Part shown: positions 11,257 through 17,040 of the stretch, piece after piece
How positions within the stretch are numbered: position 1 is the first letter of the stretch
Layout: each line of letters starts with the position of its first letter
From: Dunaliella salina
Lineage: Eukaryota; Chlorophyta; Chlorophyceae; Chlamydomonadales; Dunaliellaceae
Direction: 5' to 3'
DNA: 22,113 nucleotides
NCBI GenBank assembly: GCA_002284615.2
Contig: MU069738.1
Coordinates: forward strand, 318,690-340,802
Translations under genes and position numbers: made by a program
Notes under the pieces: model-generated
The model's database searches: none
Told to the model about the DNA's origin: nothing
The model's input: only the letters and a program-made list of their open reading frames with translations

Positions 11257-14200
11257 TGCAGGTGTGTGTGTGTATGTGCGTGCGCGCGTGCGCGCCCGCA
11301 CATTGCGGGAAGGAGAGAGTCTGAACAGACCCTTCCCAAACTTTTGAAATATCACAAGCTCAGGAAAAGCTCCCATGTTCAAGTTTTGCCCTCCATCTTG
11401 AACCAATTTCTGAATTCATTTCCCCCTGACATTGCCTCACAAGGCTTCTATTTCTTGCAGAGCTCATAAGCTCGTCCCATAACCCGAATACTCCAAAACC
11501 ACTTCACAAGACCTCCTGGTTGGATGTAGAATGTATTCCTAAAACCCTACATCCTTAGAAATTGCCTTACACGGCCTCTGCTTGCTCCCGAAACATAGGT
11601 CCTGATCAGCACTGTCCTGCCCCGGGAGACTTCATCGGCGCCATGGAGGGCGTGTTTGATGACCTGCGGAAAGCAGATGAGGGCAACGGAGGAGCTTCTG
11701 GCAACAGTGCGGAAACACTTTCCTATGTGCTGGAGATGGTACGGCAGCACAAGGTGGGTGTGTCACATGTTATATAATTGTACGTATTGTACGTTACCTC
11801 ACAAAATTGTACGCAATGGTAAGTATTGTAACATACGAGATGTTGCGGCAGCATAAGGTGGGTGTGTCACACACAAATTGCTGTCTGAGTGGTTTACACA
11901 TTGGGTTTGTCAAGCGTGCTGCATGGGCTCCACAGTGACTTCTTCACAAGCAGATCTGTACATGCAGCTTGGGCTAGCAAGGCAGGAGCATCACCAGCAA
12001 ACCTGTGTGCAACTTGGAATGCCAAGGTGGGCGCATCGTATGCAAATTTGCAAGCAACCTGGAAAACTGACATGGTTGTGCTTCGAGCAAAATTTCCAAG
12101 CAACTTGAGCCACCAAGTTGGGTGCATCAAAAGTGAATTTGCATGCATTTTGGGTCGCCAAAGTGTTTGTATCATAAGTTTACCTGCATACCAATTGGAT
12201 GCCAAGGTGTGCGCATCTTGAGCAAATTTGCATTTAGGTTGGTTCTAAGATTGGGAGACAGCTCACTGTTTTGCTGGTGCACCAGCATGCGATGCGGTGC
12301 TGAGCATGGTAGTGAAACTGTACAGCTTGTTTCATCAGGGCATGCAAGGAGAGCTTCTACAGCAGCAACAACAAGGGGTGCTCTGTATGCAGAGAGGCCA
12401 TGCATGGGGCAGAGCGATCTGAGGTCTGTGTTTGCTTGAAACAGACAGTGCAAATAGATGTAAGCATTTACTTCTGCTGCAGCAACGACAAGGGGTGCTC
12501 AGGGTGCAGAGAGGCCATGGTGGGACGGAGCGACCTGAAAACAATCCTTGCCTCAATTTGACAATGGCAAAGGGATGCGAGTGTTTGCTTCTTTTTGTTT
12601 GCCATTGTCAGTCATGCTTTGGATGAATTATTGATTGATTTGCCTGGCTGAGTCGTTTGACCCATTAGCTGGTGCTCATGCTTTTGCAGTGCTGAGTTGA
12701 CTGATCCATTTGCTGATGCTGGCTCGCTTGCCAGTCAATTGGTCAATTCTCCAGTGCCGACTTATTTGCTGGTGAAGAGTCCATTCATCCATTAGCCAGT
12801 GCCGATTAATTCGCCACTGCTGGGTTGATTGGTCCATTTGCTGATGCTGATTCATTTGTCAGTGCTGAGTTCATTGGTCCATTTGCCTGTGCAGATTCAT
12901 TTGTTAGTGCAGAGTCGTTTGATCCGACTTTGCCGATGCTGGTTCATTTGCCAGTGCTGAATTGATTGGCCCATTTGCCTGTGCAGATTCATTTGTTAGT
13001 GCTGAGTGGATTGATCCGTTCGCAGATGCTGATTCGTTTGTCATTTGCTGAGTCAATCAGTCAATTCTCCAGTACCGATTCATTTGCCATTGCCAAGTCA
13101 ATTGATCCGTTCGCTGACGCTGATTCGTTTGCCATTTGCTGAGTCAATCGGTCAATTCTCCAGTACCGATTTATTTGCCGGTGCCGAATCGATTGATCCA
13201 TTTGCTTGTGCTGATTTTTTAAGGGTACTGAGTCAATGGTGCATTTGCAAGTGCGCAGACAATCCATTTGCCTGTGCCTTTCCAATTGTCAGTCGATCCA
13301 TCTCCATTGGTGCTAACTCATTTGCCAGTGCTCAGTTGTGCTCTTGATGACTGTTTGTTGCTGAGGTGCTACACCTTTGTGTTCCAGAAGACAGGTCACG
13401 TTGCTTGTTTCTGTACAGGTATTTGCTCGTTCCTGAAAAATGTGATGTTGCTTGTTGCTGAGGTGATGCGGCTCTGTGTCCCTGTCTGCAGGTCCTCCCC
13501 TTGTTGCTGTTGCTTGTTGTTGTACAGGTCACATTGCTTGTTCCCGAACAATCATGTTGCTTGTTGCTGAGGTGCTGCGGCTCTGTGTTCTCTTGTCTGC
13601 AGGTCACGCTGCCTGGCCACATCTGTGCGGTGGTGGTGACCACGCTGGTGCTGGAGGGCTGGTCAAACAAGCTTGACTCGTCTCACAGCGTGCTTGTGCA
13701 GGTGGGTGCCTGGCTGGCTGGCTGTGTGTGTGTGTGTGTGTGTGTGTATGCGAGAGGGTGTTTATTTGAGCGGATGAGTGTCTCACAGCACAATGCACGT
13801 GAGTGTTCTACGAGCAAAAAGAGTCCCACATGAGTGTCTCACATGCATGTGTGGGTGGATGTCTGATAGAGTGCTTGTAGTATGTGTGCGGCTGGGTGTG
13901 CATTCAACTTGGTGTCTCGCAGTGTGCTTTTGCGGGTAGGTGTGCATTGAATGTGGTGCCTCGCAGTGTGCTTGTGTGGGTAGGTGTGCATTGAATGTGG
14001 TACCTCACAGCATGGTTGTGCAGGTAGGTGTGCATTGAATATGGTGCCTTGCAGTGTGCTTGTGAAGGTAGATGTGCATTCAACTAGGTGCTTCGTGGTG
14101 TGCTTGCAGGTAGGTGTGCATTTGACTTGGCGTCTCACAGCATGTGCTGGGCATGTGGGTGTCACAGCATGCCTGTGTCTGACGGCATACTTGTGCAGGC

Positions 14201-14685
14201 AGGCATCGAAGTGTGACAGGTTAGGCAGCCACACCCAGGCTTCTGAAAGCCTTTGAGCTAGCATGCATACATTGCATGGGGCACATTGCATGCGCAAACT
14301 GCGTACATTTAGGAAGGAGTGAAGAATCCATTTCTTATCCTTTATTTTTTTCATCTGTTACTTTTTTTAAATGCTATAGCTTGAGTATAGGTGGCCAACG
14401 AAAAGGCGCTACGCTGACACCATCAGCTTTTGTTGGGTATTTTTCGTCACCTGAGTGACTGCCTGCCTCAGCTTTCTTGTCCAGCCCCTGCAAACAGAAA
14501 CTCCCTGCAGCCTTCTGTAGAGCAGGACTGAGATGAAACTCTGACGTCTATTCCCCCCACACATGCGTTTTCTGCAGGTACAGAAAATGTTTGCCAATCA
14601 AACCCTACCAATCGGGCGACGGCTCTTGCGTGCTGTGGATGAAGTGATGAACGGGGGAGAGGAGGGCATCCTGGCCATGAGCTGA
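4035..14685 (+). CDS. ABC1/ADCK-family atypical kinase, ADCK2-like (nine exons, 5'-incomplete)
   Basis: This is a predicted atypical protein kinase/ATPase of the ABC1 (UbiB/COQ8/ADCK) family, whose members support quinone/isoprenoid lipid metabolism in mitochondria and plastids. Exons are 4035-4213, 5213-5320, 5883-5993, 6749-6877, 9311-9394, 10644-10749, 11599-11753, 13603-13701 and 14578-14685. All join in frame through GT-AG introns to give 358 codons plus a split first codon. Motifs in order: VAVKVRHPGV (ATP-binding lysine), QVDLSREA (helix C; the position that is Glu in COQ8 appears to be Gln here), VLVETFEEG, HSDLHPGN (catalytic Asp and Asn), LLDVGM (DFG equivalent), and TTLVLEGWSNKLD near the C terminus. 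QVDLxREA, LDVGM and LVLEGW point to the ADCK2-like/plant mitochondrial-type branch from memory of the family. The N-terminal KxGQ region and Ala-rich loop are not found, so start and targeting peptide are unknown. The substrate is not known. Confidence 0.92.
4385..4482 (+). repeat. Decayed copy of the 3' half of exon 1 with its donor
   Basis: This segment aligns with 4126-4222, an offset of about 260 bp. Both share gtgcctgccatcgcccacct, then a diverged remainder that still follows the exon through the end and past the donor. The exon end CAG|gtgtgt has become cag|ttgtgt, so the donor GT is destroyed here. A shorter match (catgtgccagctgg at 4234 versus catgtgccaatcag at 4329) suggests the duplicated unit included intron sequence. 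The rest of this 999-bp intron (4214-5212) shows nothing else I recognise. Confidence 0.8.
5213..5320 (+). CDS. ABC1 kinase exon 2: REA helix
   Basis: The acceptor is tgtgcccccc-ag at 5211-5212 and the donor is GAG|gtgtgt at 5321. The exon has 36 codons, phase 0 at both ends, beginning VDLSREASNLQQFNYNF and ending PLYPLVSNE. Joined to exon 1 it makes QVDLSREA, the family's helix C region. Confidence 0.94.
5321..5882 (+). other. Intron 2, no internal feature recognised
   Basis: This 562-bp GT-AG intron runs from gtgtgtgg to ctccatgcag. I see no clear copy of either flanking exon edge in it, unlike most other introns of the gene. An open frame continues from 5787 into exon 3, but those residues have no place in the family alignment, where PLVS...VLVETFEEG is continuous. 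Confidence 0.6.
5883..5993 (+). CDS. ABC1 kinase exon 3: VLVETFEEG segment
   Basis: The acceptor is catgcag at 5881-5882 and the donor is CAG|gtgcag at 5994. The exon has 37 phase-0 codons starting VLVETFEEGDNISRY and ending SVIGSGTMLQ. Hydrophobic VLVE(T/S)FEEG follows PLYPLV in ABC1 kinases, which fixes both junctions. Confidence 0.94.
6078..6172 (+). repeat. Two decayed copies of the exon 3 end and donor
   Basis: The true exon end (5960-5993) is copied at 6078-6113, sharing gtcattgg..ctggcacta and ttacag, and again at 6132-6172, sharing gttggctctggcactat and atcag. In the first copy the donor reads cag|gcac (GT to GC); in the second it is intact, cag|gtgcgg. Both copies diverge from the exon at many positions. 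Confidence 0.75.
6522..6748 (+). repeat. Two upstream copies of the exon 4 acceptor and start
   Basis: The sequence cccgcag followed by (a/g)tgatgctcctggacaacc occurs with AG ending at 6521, 6638 and 6748, spacings of 117 and 110 bp. The last is the real exon 4. Copies 1 and 2 read ctcatctccactcagacctg and ctcatccccactcagacctg, two bases longer than the true ctcatccactcagacctg. Splicing into either would shift the frame before the HPGN motif. Flanking tgcttctata is also shared by copy 2 and the real exon. Confidence 0.9.
6749..6877 (+). CDS. ABC1 kinase exon 4: HSDLHPGN catalytic loop
   Basis: The acceptor is tatatcccgc-ag at 6747-6748 and the donor is GGATAT|gtgagt at 6878. The exon has 43 phase-0 codons reading MMLLDNLIHSDLHPGNILVR and ending in GVKRSGY. 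HSDLHPGN is the ABC1 catalytic-loop signature with its Asp and metal-binding Asn. The 3' third (GLLYGGLEGVKRSGY) is the part whose DNA was amplified into the downstream array. Confidence 0.95.
6878..8222 (+). repeat. Minisatellite of exon 4 end plus 5' splice donor (~80-bp units)
   Basis: Starting from the true exon end, the string gggcgtgaagcgcagtgg and the following tatgtgagta recur through about 1.3 kb. Near-exact copies begin at about 6892, 7145, 7217, 7381, 7545 and 7690. Between them lies a second flavour (gctggagggatgaaagcaaag, then tggaagtgtgaggacaatgg) near 7300, 7466, 7627 and 7770, so A and B units of about 80 bp form a higher-order unit of 164 bp between 7217 and 7545. Decay increases towards 8220. 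I count about 17 units. Most A copies keep a plausible gtgagt donor. Long minus-strand open frames here (for example 7419-8042) are artefacts of this array. Confidence 0.92.
8281..8480 (+). repeat. Degenerate tandem repeat, ~60-70-bp units
   Basis: About three diverged units share agcagaagtgc(g/a) and a (t)tgttgctgat(g/a)t-type block: tgatgttgctaatataagtg, cttgtgttgctgatgtgata and ttggtgttgctgatatggca. It follows directly on the exon 4-derived array, but I cannot align it to an exon. Confidence 0.6.
8481..9310 (+). other. Distal part of intron 4
   Basis: No gene or large repeat is seen. Just before exon 5 the acceptor-side text tcctttctcatctgtgcgct (9284-9303) has an upstream copy, tcctttctcatctgtgcact (9089-9108). 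This is another small example of a duplicated splice-site flank. AT-rich direct repeats of aatgcatctcatc occur near 9111-9165. Confidence 0.5.
9311..9394 (+). CDS. ABC1 kinase exon 5: DVGM metal-binding motif
   Basis: The acceptor is ctgcatttc-ag at 9309-9310 and the donor is ATG|gtgagt at 9395. The exon has 28 phase-0 codons starting VTNPTRAQIDVLQQRW and ending PQIVLLDVGM. LLDVGM followed by ATELSDEDK in exon 6 is the ABC1 counterpart of DFG. Confidence 0.94.
9475..9700 (+). repeat. Two downstream near-whole copies of exon 5 with donor (149-bp period)
   Basis: The block agggctcagattgatg through gtgggcatg|gtgag(t) and cagctaatgaat begins at 9326 (real exon), 9475 and 9624, an exact 149-bp period. 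Copies 2 and 3 keep the DVGM codons and an intact gtgagt donor but lack the first five codons (GTGACGAACCCGACC) and the strong tttcag acceptor. Copy 3 has lost a gt in attgat(gt)gctgc, and neither copy has an AG in the right phase, so inclusion would break the frame. The copies are very close to the exon, implying recent duplication or homogenisation. Confidence 0.92.
10015..10115 (+). repeat. Two-copy 50-bp direct repeat in intron 5
   Basis: The sequence cagaggaacactgctgagca followed by cgacagaacgatcac is repeated starting at about 10018 and 10068, with one change inside the block (ggaacac/ggaacaa). The first copy's upstream half is open in a plus frame, but I find no family match. Confidence 0.8.
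10260..10402 (+). repeat. Three-copy 47-49-bp direct repeat in intron 5
   Basis: The unit tgtgctgagagactcacatc, then acaagactccacaggactgc and ttaccaa, starts at 10260, 10309 and 10356. The middle unit lacks two bases and reads caagaccacagg. The copies are otherwise almost identical, so the expansion is recent. It does not match a flanking exon. Confidence 0.9.
10644..10749 (+). CDS. ABC1 kinase exon 6
   Basis: The acceptor is ccatctgc-ag at 10642-10643 and the donor is TCTCAG|gttggt at 10750. The exon encodes ATELSDEDKSNMVGLFRSF and continues to WVLRFS, plus the first base of a Gly codon (phase 1). It continues directly from DVGM as expected for the family's activation-loop-like region. Confidence 0.93.
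10758..11253. repeat. (GT)n microsatellite interrupted by a 390-base assembly gap
   Basis: A GT run starts within 20 bases of the exon 6 donor and continues to 10827. Ns fill 10828-11217, then GT resumes to about 11251 and degrades into tgcgcgtgcaggtgtgtg. The gap is probably a collapsed GT tract, so its real length is unknown. Open frames spanning the Ns on both strands are artefacts. The rest of intron 6 (11254-11598) shows nothing I recognise. Confidence 0.95.
11599..11753 (+). CDS. ABC1 kinase exon 7
   Basis: The acceptor is gaaacat-ag at 11597-11598 and the donor is CACAAG|gtgggt at 11754. The first two bases complete the split Gly codon, then 51 codons follow, starting PDQHCPAPGDFIGAMEGVF and ending YVLEMVRQHK. 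The exon fits the helical C-lobe of the family. The acceptor lacks a strong pyrimidine tract, but phase and continuity support it. Confidence 0.9.
11838..12236 (+). repeat. Exon 7 end/donor copy followed by ~46-bp degenerate array
   Basis: The true end cggcagcacaag|gtgggtgt and following gtcacat is copied 104 bp downstream as cggcagcataag|gtgggtgt with gtcacac (donor at 11858). From about 11917 to 12236 some seven units of 45-46 bp follow, sharing caa(c/g)(c/t)tgga.tgccaaggtg, then ggcgcatc and gcaaatttg. Their ccaag|gtgggcgcatc core resembles the exon end plus donor, though this link is weaker than the 11838 copy. Confidence 0.7.
12350..12539 (+). repeat. Two-copy ~118-bp repeat in intron 7
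   Basis: The block agcaacaacaaggggtgctc, then gcagagaggccatg and ggagcgacctga-like text, occurs at about 12350-12425 and 12468-12539, with a few substitutions and a small deletion. I see no similarity to a flanking exon. Confidence 0.75.
12627..13330 (+). repeat. Degenerate ~48-bp minisatellite, about 14 units
   Basis: Units follow the pattern tgctgattcatttgccagtg, then ctgagt.gattgatccatttgc. Two adjacent stretches (about 13028-13087 and 13122-13181) are nearly identical, showing local homogenisation at twice the unit length. Short frames on both strands give repetitive Ser/Ile/Gln peptides and are unlikely to be coding. The array fills the middle of intron 7. Confidence 0.85.
13350..13602 (+). 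repeat. Copies of the exon 8 acceptor region
   Basis: The real acceptor sits in gttgctgaggtgctgcggct, ctgtgttctcttgtctgcag|GTCACGCTGCCTGG. An earlier copy has gttgctgaggtgctacacc and ends acag|gtcacgttgcttg at 13394. A second has gttgctgaggtgatgcggct and ends ctgcag|gtcctcc at 13491. A further acag|gtcacattgcttg lies at 13527. All carry an AG plus the first bases of exon 8, so they are acceptor-side duplications of about 97-111 bp. Confidence 0.8.
13603..13701 (+). CDS. ABC1 kinase exon 8: TTLVLEGW segment
   Basis: The acceptor is cttgtctgc-ag at 13601-13602 and the donor is GTGCAG|gtgggt at 13702. The exon has 33 phase-0 codons starting VTLPGHICAVVVTTLVLEGW and ending HSVLVQ. The LVLEGW...LD pattern is characteristic of the C-terminal part of the ADCK2-like branch. 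Confidence 0.94.
13702..14205 (+). repeat. 44-bp minisatellite of exon 8 end plus donor
   Basis: After a short GT run (13722-13748) about ten units repeat the exon end and donor. The cleanest start at 13912, 13956, 14000, 14044 and 14088: a gtgcctcgcagtgtgcttgt block then g.gggtaggtgtgcattgaa. The exon end is tctcacagcgtgcttgtgcag|gtgggtg, so each unit carries the equivalent of ACAGCGTGCTTGTGCAG|gtaggt; the 14000 unit keeps cag|gtaggt exactly. The minus-strand open frame 13839-14354 (His/Cys/Thr-rich) is a by-product. The rest of intron 8 (14206-14577) shows nothing recognisable. Confidence 0.9.
14578..14685 (+). CDS. ABC1 kinase terminal exon 9
   Basis: The acceptor is gttttctgc-ag at 14576-14577. 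The exon has 35 codons reading VQKMFANQTLPIGRRLLRAV and ending GGEEGILAMS, then TGA at 14683-14685. It follows HSVLVQ in frame and ends at the length expected for the family's C terminus, so I take the TGA as the true stop. Confidence 0.9.
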   Translation, partial: VQKMFANQTLPIGRRLLRAVDEVMNGGEEGILAMS

Positions 14686-14772
14686 TTCAATGAAAGGCTT
14701 CTTCTGTAAATACAGACCCTGCCCTGCCAGCATGTGGTGTCTTCTGTCTCTTGCCCAGCATTTCGCTTGCGT

Positions 14773-14950
14773 GAAACAAGCAAAGTGGACGTTTTGTTGG
14801 AGTGTGGAAGCAAGCAGAAGGGTATTCTGTTGTGATTGGGGCAACAAGCAAATATGCATTTTGTTTGAATGCAACAACAAGCTGGGTGTTTTGTTTGAGT
14901 ACAGAAACAAGGACTTGGGTATTTAATTGAGATCAAGCCGGGTGCCTGGT
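14773..14950 (+). repeat. Degenerate ~34-bp minisatellite in the 3' flank
   Basis: About five units share (g)aa(a/g)caagcaaag, then a ttttgttt-type block followed by gagtgtgg or gagtacag. Examples start at about 14779, 14811, 14843, 14875 and 14905. The repeat may lie in the 3' UTR of the kinase gene. The minus-strand frame here reads repeated CxQTK-like peptides and is not supported as coding. Confidence 0.7.
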
Positions 14951-15424
14951 GGCCAACAAACGTATTCTCTGTTTGTCGCTGAATCAGGCCTCGCCTGCTG
15001 AATGGTTGCATACAAGCCATTCAACCTATCCTAGTTCACTGCTCCAAGCATATTGTCTTGTAAATTTACATTACAAGAAGACGATGCTGACACCCATGCA
15101 TGGTTGACTAAGGTTCTTGATTCTTATGAGCGACTGAATATACCCGACTTATGGGAGTGCGCGAATGACTTGCATCTAACAATTCTTCCTCCAACTCATA
15201 TCATGCCTAACATTTCGCACTGTCAAACCACACAGGAATCATTGGGAATCGATGCATCCTTTTTTCCTCTTGTAGGACTGGCCTTGACCTTCAACCAATA
15301 TAATGGTTTAAATAGGGTCGACCTCAGATGGTCCCAACTCGGGGCATCAGTGTTCGGAAGCTTTTTTTGAATCTTCCCCAATTTGTCAAATTTACCCTTA
15401 CGTGTGTAACAGTGATGTATGAGA
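14951..15424. other. Intergenic stretch with one unassigned plus-strand ORF
   Basis: A 105-codon frame at 15053-15370 starts MSCKFTLQEDDADTHAWL and later reads SYERLNIPDLWECANDLHLT. Its composition looks protein-like rather than random, but I recognise no family. It lies next to retroelement debris, so a transposon-derived fragment is a reasonable guess. No promoter or splice structure is evident. Confidence 0.35.
15059..15063 (+). promoter_or_regulatory. Possible TGTAA polyadenylation signal for the kinase gene
   Basis: TGTAA is the usual poly(A) signal in many green algae. One copy lies 20 bases after the stop (14705-14709), which would give an unusually short 3' UTR; this one is about 375 bases downstream. 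The choice depends on the inferred algal origin and is weak. Confidence 0.25.
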
Positions 15425-15505
15425 CACCATTGCAAAAAAAAAAGGGGTCAATTGGTGGTCTGGTTGGGCCAGGGTGGGATTCCAAGGCTCCTGAAATCCA
15501 CTGCA
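15425..15505 (-). mobile_element. Internal fragment of the local LINE-like element
   Basis: Read on the minus strand this encodes SHPGPTRPPIDPFFF, matching AHPDPARPSIDPISF on the plus strand at about 20284-20328. The DNA match covers roughly 45 bases around ggggtcaattggtggtctgg. It is a small internal piece, without the 3' end of the element. Confidence 0.7.
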
Positions 15506-15730
15506 AAACATGGGGTCAATCTGTGATTTGGCATAGATCACCACGTCACCCTTGTTACAGGTTGAAAAGTTTTGCAAAATAAACTACTTGCAACGCACTG
15601 CCCTTCATTCTGTAACCAGGGTGAGGCACAAAGTCATAAGCCCAGTGCAGATCAAGCAAATGGGACAGAACTTGTGTACTATTTCGATTGTTGGTGTGAA
15701 AAAAACGATCATTAGGTAAGGTTACAAAAC

Positions 15731-15805
15731 AAAAGACAAGAAAAGTTTACGCAAGCCAAAGGCGACGCGTACAGTAAGGGAAGAACCCCTAACAAGGTAG
15801 ATAAG
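15731..15805 (-). mobile_element. Short 3'-terminal fragment of the LINE-like element
   Basis: The text gacaagaaaagtttacgcaa then gccaaaggcgacgcg and aagggaag...ctaacaag matches the 3' terminal block seen at 16521 and 19240 in the same orientation. Only about 75 bases are recognisable. The nearby motif taaggttac recurs at 15715, 15805 and 15880. Confidence 0.6.
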
Positions 15806-15837
15806 GTTACGCCGCTTTTTCCTTTAGGTGGATACCT

Positions 15838-16135
15838 ACAAGGGCAGCTGAGCGGAAACTTAGAGGCCTGTAAGGTGACGTAAGGTTACAAGAAGAAAGA
15901 AGAAGAAAACTGAGCAGGCAGTGAAAACACTCCACGTTTTTCAGGTTACATTGTTTTATCCGTTTACAAGAGCAGCTGAGCGGAAGCACAGAGGCCTGTA
16001 GCCGGACCAGTTTGAAAAATAGAAAGCAATGCTCGAACTTGTGTACAAATGAAAAATAGACAACACTGCTCAAACTTGTATATAAATGTGAAAAATTGAA
16101 AGCAGTGCTCAAACTTTTCTACATATGTTGCAAGC
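15838..16135 (+). repeat. 41-bp direct repeat pair and three AT-rich ~43-bp units
   Basis: The sequence gcagctgagcggaaacttag then aggcctgta at about 15843 recurs as gcagctgagcggaagcacag then aggcctgta at about 15970. From 16008 three units of gaaaaatagaaagcaatgct then cgaacttgtgtacaaat follow with substitutions. The minus-strand frame gives repeated LxSxFQxxHxYKFE-like peptides and is probably not a gene. Confidence 0.75.
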
Positions 16136-16520
16136 CATTGCGGTGACACTTTCAACATGGCCATCCCTACTCCTTTCCCTCAGCAACATGTAATGGACCA
16201 TCAAAACAGCCCTAACACAACTCCCCAACAGCCTCAACAGAGATTACAGGGATTACAGAAACAAAGCCTTCAGTCAAGATGCGACTGCTAGCCTGCTCAT
16301 AAAGAGATACAATATTGTGAATGAAAAAATAAAGTTTGCTGTTGTCTTGTCACAGAAAAGTGGACACATCCTGAGCCTCACAGTGGGTAAAGAAAGGTGC
16401 ATGCTTAATGCGCAGTGAAACTATCTGAGGGTGAGTGCAAGAAAAGATGACATGCTTTTCATCTTGAAGGTCATCAGAAGCATGACAGTTAGTTAGGAAA
16501 AGAGCCAGAATTCCAAGTTG
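16136..16520. other. No feature recognised
   Basis: This interval of about 385 bases lies between AT-rich repeats and the first long LINE fragment. Open frames are short, and I recognise no repeat or RNA gene. Confidence 0.5.
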
Positions 16521-17040
16521 AAAAGAAAAGAGAAGTCTACGCAAGCCAGAGGCCGCATGCATGAAGGGAAGGTCCACTAACTAACAAGCTAGCAGCTTGC
16601 TTGTAGCAAGGCAGCAGTGGCCTCACTAGAAGGCCCTCAAAACCTACACCAGACACAGCTAGCCTAGGAGAGAGCCAGAAACCGAACTAGTAAGGATCTG
16701 GAGGGTTGCTGCTCGCCATGCCTCTTGACGCCTGGACTCTCCCTCCTTCCGTCCTCCGCCGCCACGCACCCAGCAATTCCCCTCCCAGAAGCCCCCTGAT
16801 AGGAAAGCGTGTCTAGTGTTTTTGATAGTGGTTCATCTCTGGATGGCATGGTCCCTAAGTTTGGCTGCTAGTGATTTGGCTTTTTGTTTAGTCAGGCCCA
16901 GATTTATTAGGGGTGTGATTGTAAACTCATTGTAAATGGTACCGGCCACACCAATTGGGATGATGTGTACAGTCACTTTGTAATTCCTGTTTGGGTTTCT
17001 GGAGCTGCGGGTTTTAAGTCTGGTTGGTGTGAGTTGCCGT
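16521..17040 (-). mobile_element. LINE-like element, 5'-truncated copy B (C-terminal domain plus 3' UTR)
   Basis: On the minus strand the coding part runs from about 17040 to 16836 and encodes TRLKTRSSRNPNRNYKVTV, then GVAGTIYNEFTITPLINLGL and TKQKAKSLAAKLRDHAIQR. A TGA follows (16833-16835) where the plus-strand copy at 20254 has a leucine codon and continues for more than 35 codons, so this copy is broken by a nonsense change. The 3' UTR continues to 16521, ending (minus strand) in a cttttctttt-type tail. The 16577-16700 section is very similar to 19325-19450, suggesting recent shared ancestry. Confidence 0.85.

Noticed and set aside
10617..11469. Several 197-269-codon open frames on both strands across the N run
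   Set aside because: They consist of Ns and GT/AC repeat translated as Val-Cys or His-Thr. Only the 10644-10749 part is a real exon.
3261..14205. CRISPR array
   Set aside because: The direct repeats are diverged, contain exon-derived sequence and have no unique similar-length spacers; the context is a eukaryotic gene with introns.
13839..14354. Minus-strand 171-codon ORF with repeated Cys/His/Thr peptides
   Set aside because: It is the complement of the 44-bp exon 8 donor array and a by-product of the repeat.
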